From Tilletiaria anomala UBC 951 (Eukaryota; Basidiomycota; Exobasidiomycetes; Georgefischeriales; Tilletiariaceae): 64,000 bases of DNA. Under the pieces are notes generated by a model that saw nothing but the letters and a program-made list of their open reading frames with translations, was not told the DNA's origin and made no database searches. Within the stretch, counting starts at the first letter, position 1; every line of letters begins with the position of its first letter. Below are positions 11,395 through 22,543 of this stretch, in pieces. Position numbers and translations under genes: made by a program. The DNA lies in the NCBI RefSeq assembly GCF_000711695.1, contig NW_013547019.1, positions 248,001-312,000 on the forward strand, written 5' to 3'.

Positions 11395-11795
11395 TGTGGT
11401 CAATCTTGCGAACCTATTCTCAGTCGTCCTTGCCCCTTATCCCTGCGAGCCTGTCCCTGGCCAGATGATCATCCACGGCCTGGTTAAGGTGGTTGTTCGA
11501 GGAGCTCCGTGTTGTAGATTGTCCAAAGTGATGAGTAGCCCTTGATGACAGCAGCGGCGCGAAGAATAAGATTCATTGGCGCCATTCCGCCTCATCGCCA
11601 TCTCACACGGCAAGAACCTCACTCGAGCTTGGACCGATTTGAAGCGGCTCTGGGTATCTTTTAGGCTACAGCAGTCGTTCCCTCTGCAGGAACTGTGTGT
11701 CTGAAGACCGCTCGGAGTCTTTCTCAGACGTAAGCACGCCTTCAGTCGGCGTTACTGATGCACCAGGCATCTCAAAACGGCGCCGGTAGCCAAAG
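11395..11795. promoter_or_regulatory. Divergent promoter region Y14 / THOC1
   Basis: This 401-base region separates the start codons of two genes that both act in mRNA packaging and export. I recognise no TATA box or named factor site in it. Confidence 0.5.
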
Positions 11796-14700
11796 ATGAG
11801 CGCTAGGCTCTCCGTCGCCGAGCTTAACTCGCAGCTGGCCAACTTTGTTGCATCCCTTCTCGAAGGCCTCGCCCAGCTGCGCAAGGATCATTCGCACTCG
11901 GAATTGATTTTACCGCCCGACCTGACCTTCCCCATCCTTGACACACGGATCAGTGAATGGGCCAGCAATCTGGACCTGCTCAAGGAAGAATCGGCGGAGC
12001 ATATTTTCGCAGAGAAAGCGAAGTTGTTACCTGAGCTCGCACCGGATGCGCATCAACGGGACCAAGATGAGCGAAAGAAAGCGCTTGAGCTAGTTCGTGA
12101 GGATGCTCAAGTCAAAGCTCAGAGACACAATCAGCTCGTAGAGGCTCGCACGAACGCGTTCGGTCAATTTCTGCGAGTCAAGGTGACACAGCGGCCGGGC
12201 TCGTCGCGAGCGAGCACTGTGAGCCCCTTGCCTTTGGCTTTGATAATGATACTGGCGCCAACAGCTAATCCCTTCCTTCAGTCTACGAATCTAGATGATG
12301 TGCAATTGAGAGAACTGTTTGATAGGTGCGACGTGCTACTATCCTTTGAGCTCGCAGGCCTCTGTGAAGCCGTCGCTCCGCTGACTGTAATAGAAGGAGT
12401 CATGGAGACATTACCCCTGGAGGGATGCAGTAAAATGCTTGACTATATTGACAGCCGCAAGGCACAGATCACAGTGGTACGTCCTTAAACGAAATGCGGT
12501 TTCCGCAGTGCGCATATGACCTACTCTCACCGTTCTGCAGAACTTTTCCGGTACCACATCAGGATCCGGTAGAACCAGAAAGGGTGCCAAGAGCCCGGTT
12601 CTCTTGCGCATCTGTAATGATTTAAGAAGGCGCCTCGCCAAGCCTTTCATGAGGCATACCATCCTTTCCGGCAGGATTGCGTCCCTGCTCACAGAAGTCT
12701 TTCCGCTGGGAGAAAGATCAGGGCTAAACACGAGAGGCGACTTCCACATTGACAACAAGACCATCATCAAGGATCAACATGCGGATGGAGGGGACGAAGG
12801 AGAAACCCCAGCCGAAGAGGCCGAGCAGGAGGGAGGGGCAAACAGTGCAGAGGGAAGCAAAGCCGGGGAGAAGACACTCGAAGAGCGTGCGACTTCCGAC
12901 GCAGACTTCTACATCCTTTTCTGGAGCATGCAACAATTCTTCGCCAACCCTTCTCTTATCTTCGAAGCTGATTCGGTTTTACCCCCCAACCTTCTTCCGC
13001 GTGCGGTGCATGAGCCCCACAGCCAAGTCAAAGAGGAGAAGATCCGAGATGAGAGGGAACGTGATCACGGAAGCAGGCGTCAGGGAAAGGAACCAGATGA
13101 GGATCAGGAGTACGAGAAAGGCTTGCATAGCGACGCGGGAGGATTGAAGGAGTTCAAATATGCGACCCAAAGGATCCTCGATCTGCTCATGGCAGTGAAC
13201 GAGCGCGAATTGATGCTCAACGGATCTGACACTCAGGAAGAATCACGGCAACAGAGCAATGCTAATGGAGGCGAAGCAGGGCCGGATGCTATGGACACGG
13301 ATCAAGCAGAGGAGGAAGAGGAGCCATTCTTTCCCAAATACCTCACAGGACGCGAACTTTTGGACTCGGAGGTTAGTGTCTTTGGTTGGGTGTCAATCCT
13401 CGGAGAGAGTTGGGTTGACTTTGTTACCGTCCCATCAGGTTCGCGAGCCTTCCTTCCGTCGCCAGATACTTGTCCAGTTCTTGATCCTGCTTCAGTACAT
13501 CCTCGAGTTCCGACAGGCGCGAAAAGCAAAATGGGCTGCACGATGTACCAACAAGACCTTGTTGCGCTCCTGGGTCCTCACTGAAGCCTCTGTGAGTGAT
13601 GACCCGCTTCCGACAGATGACCATGCTCGCCACTGATGCTTTCCAAACCGTACTCCTGCACTAATTCAGGCCGAATGGTGCAACAGCACGTGGAAGCAGA
13701 TACTGACGCATTTGAATCAAATACCTGGTCCGCGAGCATACGCTGTTGCAACGAAGAACACTATGCGCCGCGAGCACAATTGGGTGCGTATGCGAATGTG
13801 CGAAGGGATATTACGAGATCAACGGAGTCCGCTAAACGTCTCTTCGTCCTGCAGGCTGAATGGAAAGCTATGAATTGCCAGCCGATGGAGGTGCCTCCCA
13901 TGACCAAAAGCGAGATGCAATCATTCGAGACAGCGCTGTCGAATTTGTTCAGCAAACTACCTATCTTCCCGCAGCGCTTAGGCACCCCTGCGCTCAGTAA
14001 GCTCTGGGATAATGGTGTGCCGCCTCCACAGGCTGGCACGACTCGGAGGGAGAATGAAGACGGAGTCTATGTCCATGTCGCAACGGACGGCCTGGAGGAG
14101 CTTGAGTGGGGACCCAGAGCCAACGACTTTGACGCGTACGCGCACAAATGGCGCAAGCTGGAGACGAAATCCGACCAGCGCCGGTCCGAGATCGGCCTGC
14201 CTAAAGGTGTTGAACGGCGAGAAAACGATCTTCGCCGCAAAGTACGGAACAAGACGGCGCGGACACAACTCAACACGATGCAGAATGCAAAGATCCGCAT
14301 TCAGACGTTGCAGTTGCGCAAGTCGAAGCTGGCAGAAGAGCTGCAAAAGCTCGACCTGAGCACTTCCCAAGTGGCTGCAGCGCAACGCAACTCCAAGCAG
14401 GAGGAACTTTTGTCGCTAGAGAAAACCCTGCGCGAATTGCAGAGCGCTGTGCCCAGCGCGGATGTTCAGAAGCAGCTGCAAGAAGTGTACGCGAAAAGCA
14501 CAGTGGAGCTAAAGGAGAGCGACGCGTCGATCAAGAAGGAACGTCGAGACCTGAAGGCTGCGCCGCTCCTCGAGCAAGGTTACAGTGTCTCTTGGCGTGC
14601 GCTTCGCTTAGCCAGCCAGCAACATCTGCGTCTTCTGGGGCAAGTGCCTATGGATGATCTCGAGCTTTTATCACAGGCGATCGAGGGCAAGTTCAACCCA

Positions 14701-14994
14701 TCGAAAATCATCGAGGAAGAAATTCAGGCAGCTACACCAGTTGCACCAGAACCTGCGCCCAAGCCTACGACAGGGCCTTTTGCAAGTACGGAAGATGGAG
14801 TGGGGCAGATCGTTTTGAAGCAAGAAGGGTCCTTAGAGCCTTTTGCTTTAAGCGCTCCTACAGGACCAGTGGCAACGGTATTGAAGACCGAGCCTGTCGA
14901 TCATAACGCACTGTCAATCGGGTCAACGGATGCCGGCAGTCCTATCGTCGATGTCACAATGGGAGAGGCCAACCCCGCCACATCAGGGTCGTAG
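11796..14994 (+). CDS. THOC1: THO complex subunit 1 (THOC1/Hpr1)
   Basis: Exons 11796-12182, 12282-12476, 12541-13371, 13439-13591, 13670-13783 and 13855-14994; all introns are phase 0 and the product is 939 aa. THOC1 signatures include CSKMLDYIDSRKAQITV, VLLRICNDLRRRLAKPF, GRIASLLTEVFPLGERSGLN and FRRQILVQFLILLQYILEFR. The 71-base intron at 13784-13854 is required to join REHNW to AEWKAMNCQPMEVPP. An acidic/polar insert lies in exon 3 (about residues 330-480), and a long coiled coil in exon 6 (about residues 630-760). The tail carries two KxEP-type sumoylation-like motifs (VLKTEPVD). THO couples transcription elongation to mRNA export as part of TREX; that is family knowledge. It is longer than animal THOC1 because of the insert and tail. 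Confidence 0.93.
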
Positions 14995-15052
14995 CACTGA
15001 TCGCTTAGTATTACTTGGTGCGGAACCACGTAAAGCCGAATGTATGTGATGT

Positions 15053-15910
15053 CTAAGCTACACCAAGTGTTTTTGCTTTCGTCCAATTAGCGTCTACTCG
15101 ATCTAATAACGCCTGCACTTCCTTGACTGCTGCCTTGCGAGCAGCGCGCGTCATGTCGCTGTTGACCTGGACACCGTCCAACGTCAAGAGCGACCTGAGC
15201 AGAAGCTCTGACAATTTGCGATGCTCAAAGGCTAGTTGAGGTGGCGTAAGCACGCCAGCTGGCGTGCCATTCTGTGTTGGTGGGTGCACTGCCTGCTCCG
15301 AAGGGGCCGATGCAGCGTTCCCGAGCGCGAGCGTCGACCTCTCGAACTGCTCGACCTCTGGCAGGAGATCTGTGCGAACCCCTTGGACAGTATCTTGAAT
15401 CCGCTTCAACAGTCCACCTTCGCTAAGATCTTCCTCATTCTGCTTTCGTGATCTCGCAGCTTGGTCCTGCGCCTCCCTGGCTCCGGCATGGGATGAACTC
15501 TGCTTTTGTCCAGGTGTGTCGCCTTGTAATGGAACCCCGCCTTTCGTCCCTATTAACATGACCCGGGAACCGTCCCGCAAGCCAAAGCGTTCCAGTGTCG
15601 CGCGATCATCCTTCATAATCATCCCGCAGTAGACGAGCTTGATTTGCTCGTAGGGGATAGAAGTGATTGCGGAAATTTCTGTCTTGAGATCGGCTAGCTT
15701 GGGGGACGCCGAGCGTGGTAGGACGACTTGCAGCCTGCATCGGGAAATTGATATCAGCACTTTGGCAGACCTGGTTGAATGCGAGCCTATCGGCGTTTGT
15801 ATGTACCTATCCCTGTCCCAGGCCACTTCGATCCGTCGGATTGGTTTTGAGGCGGATGCCATGCTGTCGTCGCCGGCCCACTTTGACCATTGATTTGAGA
15901 ACCAGGACAT
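15053..15910 (-). CDS. Ubiquitin-like/BAG-domain co-chaperone
   Basis: Exons 15910-15807 and 15734-15053, 261 aa; the 72-base intron is fixed by joining AWDRDR to LQVVLPRS. Order of parts: a short N-terminus (MSWFSNQWSKWAGDD), a ubiquitin-like domain (about residues 25-105, with YEQIKLVYCGMIMKDDRATL and GLRDGSRVMLIGTKGG), a charged linker, and a BAG-type three-helix region at the C-terminus (FEHRKLSELLLRSLLTLDGV and AVKEVQALLDRVD). BAG domains bind the Hsp70 ATPase domain and promote nucleotide exchange. The ubiquitin-like part suggests a BAG1-like link to the proteasome. No membrane segment is visible, unlike yeast SNL1. Confidence 0.87.
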   Translation of the reverse strand: MSWFSNQWSKWAGDDSMASASKPIRRIEVAWDRDRYIQTPIGSHSTRSAKVLISISRCRLQVVLPRSASPKLADLKTEISAITSIPYEQIKLVYCGMIMKDDRATLERFGLRDGSRVMLIGTKGGVPLQGDTPGQKQSSSHAGAREAQDQAARSRKQNEEDLSEGGLLKRIQDTVQGVRTDLLPEVEQFERSTLALGNAASAPSEQAVHPPTQNGTPAGVLTPPQLAFEHRKLSELLLRSLLTLDGVQVNSDMTRAARKAAVKEVQALLDRVDANWTKAKTLGVA

Positions 15911-16592
15911 ATCGGATCAGCGGTGTTTGGATGTCTCCGCCAGCCACACCGTATTACTGGGCTCGCTGTGTTTTCGTTGCCGCCTTGCTCAGAACGAATA
16001 GCGTAACATGGGGAGAAGACAGGGTGGCGCAGAATGAGAACGTGGGACAATGTTATGTGCGGCGACAATGGGGACATCTCACAACTCTTTGCAAGGAACC
16101 GCGTCGCGGTTCCACCTTTGGCCCTCCCGTCTCCGTATATGTATTCTCTTCAATCAATATTCGAACATCGACGTCGAATGAAACCGAGTGGCAAATTGTT
16201 TGTTACCTCTGAACGGATGCGCTCATGCAAGCCACTGAGCAACAAAGATCCTTGACGGACTGACGCGTGCTGAATTGGAATGCAAGTGCTTTGATGGCGG
16301 CAGGCCGGCAGCTCTATGTACCAATCTCAGCCGACAAGCATGGACGGGACTGCTCCGTAGTCGCAATCAGCTCGGCAGCAGAAGATCATTCACTATTCAC
16401 TCTTCTTGCTGAACGACGTCGTGCATGCTTCAAGCATGAACTTCGCTCCACCTCGCTCACTGGAAGCCCCTCGGCAATCCGCTATTGATGTTAGATGAGA
16501 AGTACAGAGGTGTTTGCAATATCTGAGCTCCGCCCTCCATTGATCCGCCCGCGACTTCTCCGGCTGAAGGCCTCAACGCTTTCCGGCATAGC
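15911..16592. other. Intergenic, BAG-gene promoter
   Basis: This 682-base stretch lies between the BAG-protein start and the protease stop. The small open frames in it look random. Confidence 0.4.
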
Positions 16593-18532
16593 CTAAGGCG
16601 CCAGCCTTGCGATACCAATCATGTTATCTCGAGCATTGGTCGCAAAGTAGACGTTCTTGAGGAAGGCGGCACCAACAAGCCATTCATTCGGGTCGCCAAC
16701 GATACCGGCAGAGATTGCACTGACGCAATCACCCTTCCGGTTGTTCTGGTCGACAGGCAAGAAGGTCATGTCGCGTGGATCGATGCCGAATGTCTGACCT
16801 TGGAACTTGAAAGCAAACACGCCCGTCGTTGTGCAAGGAATCGTGTAGCCGCCTTGCCCATCTGCATGCGAGCCGGGAATGGCAGCATGAACGGCGTCCG
16901 CGTCAGCTTGAGGTGCGACAATCAAGCTGGTGCCCGTGTCCAAGATGGCTGTTCTGCCTGTCAACCCAAGGTCTCGTCCAGCATAAGAGACACCCGTTAC
17001 GGCAGCCTCCCAGAAACCTTTGGTTGAGACGTTGGGGATCTCCAGCAACGTTCCTTGATACTTTTGCGCGTCCACTGCACCGAATGTCACCTCTCCGCTG
17101 TTGGTGCCGTCAGCTACGCGCCCAAGGTGGTAACCCATGACGGGCGCTGTGACAAGGCCTGCCTGGTACAGGGCATCGATCGGGGTGGGCGTGTTGGAAT
17201 TGCTCAGCTCAGTCTTCGCCAGGCCCATAAGCCCATCAAAAGGGACGGATGGGTCACTGAAGTCGGTCGTTTCTTGCGTTGCAAGACCCAAGGTGTGATT
17301 TTGCAGCGTCATGCCAGCAACATTGATGTTGTCCGAACCGAGTGCGCCCCGGACAGCGCCAGTTCCATACGTGATGGAGAAGCTGGAGCCAGCGAGGTGT
17401 TGAAACGACGTAGAGACTTCCGTGCCAAGCTTCTGATGATCGTTTCCACATTGCTGACAGGCCGTGCTTGCGACCCAAGTATCGGCCGATCCCGAGTCGA
17501 TCAGCATGCGAAAGGGTGTTTGCGCACTGCCGATGCGGATGGTTGCAACGTAGCCAACGTCATTCGCTTCGATATTGAGCCCCAAGCTGCCTTGGGAAAC
17601 AGGCGGTGAAGCGGACTGCAATCCACCGCTGATCGCTGCAGCCAGATCCGCTTTCGGATAACCTCCACTCGCGTAGGATGCGGGGGCTTGCTTGTTTTGC
17701 GGCTGCCCAATCACGGTGCTATTGTCGGCCATTGGCATCACCGCGCTGGAAGGCTGCAAGGGTGGAAGTGCCGTTTGACTAGGCTGACCAGCACCGCTCG
17801 AAGAACCGCCACTCAATAGACCGTCGAGCAGACCTCCGAACAAGCGCTTGGCCATGCTTGCGGTGGCGGCATTTGTGGAAGGGTCTTTCATGACGATTCC
17901 GACGCGCCCATGCTTGAACAAGAGCTTGCGCTTTGACAATCTGACAGGTCCCTCTCGGACCACCTCTTCATTTGCAGTCTGCATTTGTGAAAGCAGACGT
18001 TTCTGCGGCTCATCGAGCGTATTATCTGCTGAAAGCCGTGTGGGGGACATTGCGCCTGCCTGCTGGTTCTGCAGGCTCCGACGCCGTAAGGCTGCACCCT
18101 CGACCGCGTCGAGCCTACCAGCGCCTTCAGGTAAGCCATTTCTCTTGGCAAGTCTTGCGTTGGCTTTGTTGACATGATGTTGGAACGCCTGGACGTGAGC
18201 AATTGGAACGACTCGTCAGCTGGCCGCACGCTTGCACCTTCTTCCTAGCTTCGACGTACCAGCAGCGCGTCTGTGCCCTCTGGAAGGTCCATGCGCTTTA
18301 AAGGGACTTTGTTGCTGCCGCTAGTGTCGGGAAAAGATGTGTTGGCCTGTTGGAGGACGATTCCGATCCTAGGGTTGGTGAACCTCTTGTTCAGCTGCTT
18401 TAGATCATGCTGCTGATGAATCTGGACCGCTCGAGTTGGCAATGCTGAAACTCCACTAGGCGGCGTACCGTCTATCAAGCTAGCCGCTATGGCCAGCCAT
18501 ACCAAGCCGACCAGCCTGGTGTAGACTAGCAT
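16593..18532 (-). CDS. Secreted pepsin-like aspartic protease (family A1) with long pro-region
   Basis: Exons 18532-18260 and 18188-16593, 622 aa. Exon 1 starts with a signal peptide (MLVYTRLVGLVWLAIAASL). The mature protease domain begins near residue 300 (VGYVATIRIGSAQTPFRMLI). The first catalytic motif is DSGSADTW (Asp about 322), a flap SITYGTGAV follows, and the second motif is DTGTSLIV (Asp about 508). Paired cysteines are seen at ACQQC and in the second lobe (PC...DC). The region between signal and protease is about 275 residues, several times the usual pro-peptide. It contains dibasic or tribasic sites (KR, RRR), a Gly/Ser segment (GGLLDGLLSGGSSSGAG) and two similar blocks (NPRIGIVLQ and HGRVGIVMK). 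The sequence ends without a GPI-like hydrophobic tail, so the enzyme is probably secreted or vacuolar. Confidence 0.93.
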
Positions 18533-20817
18533 GGCAGCGCGCAAGACTGTTGATGGAGCTCACTCTGTACGGGGAGAGCAAGCGTCACTGCTGGCGTTCT
18601 TCGTGTGTGTCCAGCCTGAAGACCGTAACAAAAAAGCCCCCGTGCCGGTGGTCCGTGGCCGTGAGGCAGGAAATGTCCCCGGTATAGCTTGTTGCTGATT
18701 CCGTGTGCACACAATTCGACAGCTACACAGAGCAGTCGAGTAGGCAGGCTGTTGGACGGAGCTGAAATGGTCGATCGGTGTCGAGATTATACCGAGCGTC
18801 GCGTCGGGATCACTTGAAAGATTTGCCTGGACAGGACGATCTCTTGCTTGTTGGCGCCACGGAGCTGGAAGGACCAAAAGGATAGGGAAAGGGGAAAAGG
18901 AGCTGATGAAGGAGGCGAGCAATCAGTGGGACGCAAATGCGGACGTGTCCTTTCACCTCCGGTGCATTACTCACTACCTGCTCCAGAATAGAAATGAGTG
19001 ACAAGAAACAGAAGGAGAGAAGAGTGAAATAAGGAGAGAAACAACCTGATAGTCTAGCTATCAAGGTCTTTGGGGAACACCAGGCAGCCAAGGGAGAACC
19101 AAGAAGAGGGAGCGAGGTCAAGGAATGGTAAAAGTTACTTTATTCAAGATGATTTGCAAAGGGGAAGAGAGAGGGAGACTGAGGGGGGGATGCGTCAACC
19201 AGAAGGGATTGTCCATTGTGGCCTTGCCCATTGCAGCGAATACTTTGCCGGGCTGCTCGATTCAAGGGCGATTGACATTTGACGTCGAGGCAACTCCCCA
19301 TTAACGAGGCTTTGGGAAGAAGACTGATGACACTGCCGCGTAAGCAAGTGAGTAAGCAGAGCCGCCGCGTATGACGGCAGGAGCTCGTTTGCGCCGAGTA
19401 AAAAAGAGTCACGATGCCGCATGACGGCCACCCCCCTTGCCTTCCAAAGGAAATGAGAGCGAGACAGGTCCAGACAGTAACCCTGTGCCATTTCAACGTG
19501 CACCATCGTAGTCCCTCATCGGCTGTCGCCCGAAGCCCGAGCTGAACGCCCGACAGTTACCCCGCGATACTTTGCGAGCCGTATGTGTAGACTGCACTTT
19601 GGCTGCAGTTTAGCGCTCAAGACCTGCGATACAGCCTGCAGTCCGGCGAATACGAATCCTGCCGTGAGATGCACTCCGACAAGGAACACGCCGAAGCTGT
19701 GAGCGGGGTCCGAAGTGGTAGAAGCTAGTAGGGGGGTGCGAGGTCATGGTTTTCCGCGACCGTGTAAGTGTGGGGCAGTTTGGTAGAAGTCAATTGGAGA
19801 TGCATGGCCCACATGTGTGCTCTTGTGCAGCAAGGATGAGCATCATGACGATAACCGCCAACGGTCGAGGCCAACAACATCCACTCCGCGACGTTTTGGC
19901 TTTTTGTTGTGCAGACTGCGGTGGGAGAGCTGGGAGCGCCAGCGCAGGGCACTGCCTGTCGCCGACCAGACTCTGTCAGAGTCACACGAGCGTCTATGCG
20001 CCTTATACCATGTATCCATATATGCACACATTGGTCTTTTTGCCGTATCCGCTTATCTGTTATGTATCTGCGAGCAACGCCGGTCTAGGCAGAGCGTGGC
20101 TGGATTCGTTCGATGGGCGGAACATTGGAAGGAAAGAGTACATGATCGATATTCGACGGACTTTGGGCCATGGCCTGTAACTCTGGAGAGATTATACAAT
20201 TCGTCAGGTCCTCACAACATACACCAACCTGTCAAAGGCGAACCAGGTCCTAGGGCTGGGCGTGCCTCGCCCAGCCCGCGCGCTGTGCCGCCTGCCCGCT
20301 GTGTGGAAAAGTCACCCGTGAGTCCGTGATTTGAAGCATGTCACCGTAGGTCTCCACATACACCAAATTTGCGTGGTTCATGATCGGCACACAGGTGCGT
20401 GCTGCCGTAGACCTCCTGCATTCCTGCGTGACAGGAATAGCACGAGCGGAACAGATGCATTCAGGCGGATGTTCTGGTGCTGAGGAAGCCGAGTCCTCGC
20501 TAACTAAAGGGGCTTGATGAAGAACTGTTGCTTTCCGTCGCCGCGGCCGAGAAGCGCGGGTGTCTTTCGCGCTGGGAAGTGTCGCGTCGTGCCTTCGGTG
20601 GCACTGAGAAGTGTCACGTGCCAGCGTGCGCCTTTTGACCTGTGCGCAGCTGAGAGCGAGAGAGACCTCACAGATGCGAGAGAGAGCTCGACCCAAAATC
20701 GCGAAACGATGAACATGATCTTCTCACTGTTCTCGAAGCAAGGCCATTTGACTTTCGGTACTTGTGCTCGTGTTTGACATCAGTTACTTGACTCGGACGC
20801 ACCGAAAAGCCATCAAG
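18533..20817. other. Long intergenic region between protease and NTF2
   Basis: About 2.3 kb without a gene I can support. The left part (18533-19120), read as protease leader, is pyrimidine-rich. Open frames in the rest (for example around 19746-20329) show no domain and look random. A strong perfect hairpin lies at 20253-20277. Confidence 0.45.
20253..20277. repeat. Perfect 10-bp GC-rich inverted repeat
   Basis: The arms are GGGCTGGGCG and CGCCCAGCCC around the 5-base loop TGCCT. Nothing nearby is a known gene end, and no T-run follows, so a polymerase III terminator is not indicated. Confidence 0.7.
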
Positions 20818-21758
20818 ATGGAGGCAGTCGCAGATCAGGTAAGCCGCCCTTCATCCTTCGGCCCGCCGCCGCTGCCGCCAGCTCCCGCTGCGGTCGCTCG
20901 AAGGGCTTGCTTCTGGAAGAAAGACTTGGCGCGGTTGCAGCTCTTAACCATTGTTTCTCTTGCTCTCTGCCACCATGTCTTCGCCCTGGCATAGTTTGTC
21001 AAATTCTACTATTCCCAATTCGACAGCGCAAGAGACCAGCTTGCGAGTCTTTACGTAAGTGACGCAGAGAAGCAAATGCGCAATCGTAGTGCATCTGACA
21101 CCGACTTCGCCTATCATCGATGTCTTTCGCTGTGGTGATTCTCTCCGCATCCACAATTTTCCTTCGCTCACATGCACACTGATGCTCAATCTACCAGCGG
21201 GATCATTCGATGCTCACCTTCGAGGGCAGTCAAACGCAAGGTGCTGCAGCGATCACCGAGAAGCTCAAGGTAGGTACAAATGTTTATACCATCGCTCTCA
21301 CGACCTTGGCGCATACAGCGACAGTCCGCATGCCGGGAACTCTTCTGACCCACCATGCTCGCACTTTTCTTTACTCACATGCCTTCCGGGCTTGCAGTCA
21401 TTGCCATTCCAGCAGGTGAAGCACCAGGTTGACACGAAAGATGTTCAGCCGACAGGTGCAGACGGCACCTCCCTTGTTGTGCAAGTGACCGGCAAGCTAT
21501 TGGTGGGTGCATGATTTTCGGGTGATCTCTGCAAAACATACTTTAACGCCAGAACCTGGATTTCGCTGCGTCTATCAGGTCGACGACTCCCCAGCGCCAC
21601 TTCAATTCACGCAAACCTTCACCCTGAACCCAGAGGGCGGCTCGTTCTACGTGTTCAATGATATCTTTAGGTAAGTGATGAAAGCCATTCCTCGGAGCCT
21701 GTCTTACCGGAATTGACGCATGATCACTTCTGCTCACTGCAGACTCGTGTACGGCTAG
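20818..21758 (+). CDS. NTF2: Nuclear transport factor 2
   Basis: Six small exons: 20818-20838, 20995-21054, 21198-21269, 21398-21502, 21579-21670 and 21743-21758, giving 121 aa (family about 125). The first exon codes only seven residues and the last only the end of LVYG. The protein reads FVKFYYSQFDSARDQLASLY, HSMLTFEGSQTQGAAAITEK, SLPFQQVKHQVDTKDVQPT and FTQTFTLNPEGGSFYVFNDI. NTF2 dimers carry Ran-GDP back into the nucleus through FG nucleoporins. All phases agree and the fold is complete, so this model is very secure. Confidence 0.96.
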
Positions 21759-21803
21759 AGCTTTGCAGTGTGGAATCGATCCTGAAGCATTGTTCCCCTT
21801 TGT

Positions 21804-22140
21804 TCATGCAGCTGCATTTTGCTGGCCCAAGCGGTTTGCGAAGGAGAATGCCAGGACCCGCGAAGGCGGAGCCAAACTGAAGGCAACTTGTGAGGCCCCT
21901 TGATTCTTGGGTACTTTTTGCTGTTTGTTTGCGCTAGCTTTGGGGTCGGTAGAAGATGGGAGTGAGACGTTGCAAGTGCCCTGTTCGAAGAAGTGTAGAA
22001 TGGGTCTTGCCTGGCTTGCCTTTGCCTTCAGGAAGGATTCATAGTGGTACTGTCCCTTGGTCACGGTGATCGTATTCCCCCGCAAGATGGAAACGGACAC
22101 GTAGTTGTCCGTCACATCCCTGAACTTTACCGGCTCGCAG
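21804..22140 (-). CDS. Unresolved minus-strand open frame
   Basis: The frame reads CEPVKFRDVTDNYVSVSILR and continues GNTITVTKGQYHYESFL, then a Lys/Gln/Ser-rich tail. The segment SILRGNTI resembles the Sm2 motif (hydrophobic-x-RG-N-x-I) of LSm/Sm proteins. No Sm1 motif or start exon could be found upstream between here and the NUDIX gene stop at 22544, and the frame has no ATG. It could be the last exon of a small gene or chance coding in a 785-base convergent region. I give it little weight. Confidence 0.15.
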
Positions 22141-22543
22141 ATTAGCAGAATTACAGGTCATCCACGAGGGTATTCGACAACCTCAGCCTGGAAAATTCGC
22201 ATCAACCCAAGAAGAATGATCGCTTTGAAACATGTCCGGGATCGACACTGTACTGCTTTTCCCGTCGTCTGTCTCAGGGAAGGGTTCAAGACTTGTATGA
22301 CACGCGTTATGCGAGCGTGGGCCCCGGGGGGAGGGGGTTGTTTCTAAAGGGCTCAACTACCTGAACTACGGTCACATGACCCATTCCACAATCTCGCTTG
22401 TCGGAACCCAAAACGACCCGCAGTTGCCGGAGCCTATGTCGTCGAATTTTGAAGTACAAGATAGGGTGGCAGGAAAATACGTCTTGCGCTTGTCAACCTG
22501 CCAGTCTGTCTAAGCTCTTCCACCTCAGGCGTGCATTGACCAT

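Noticed and set aside
19746-20329. Plus-strand open frames of 144-170 codons
   Set aside because: They have no domain or signal peptide and no splice context; three frames are open at once, which indicates stop-poor noncoding sequence.
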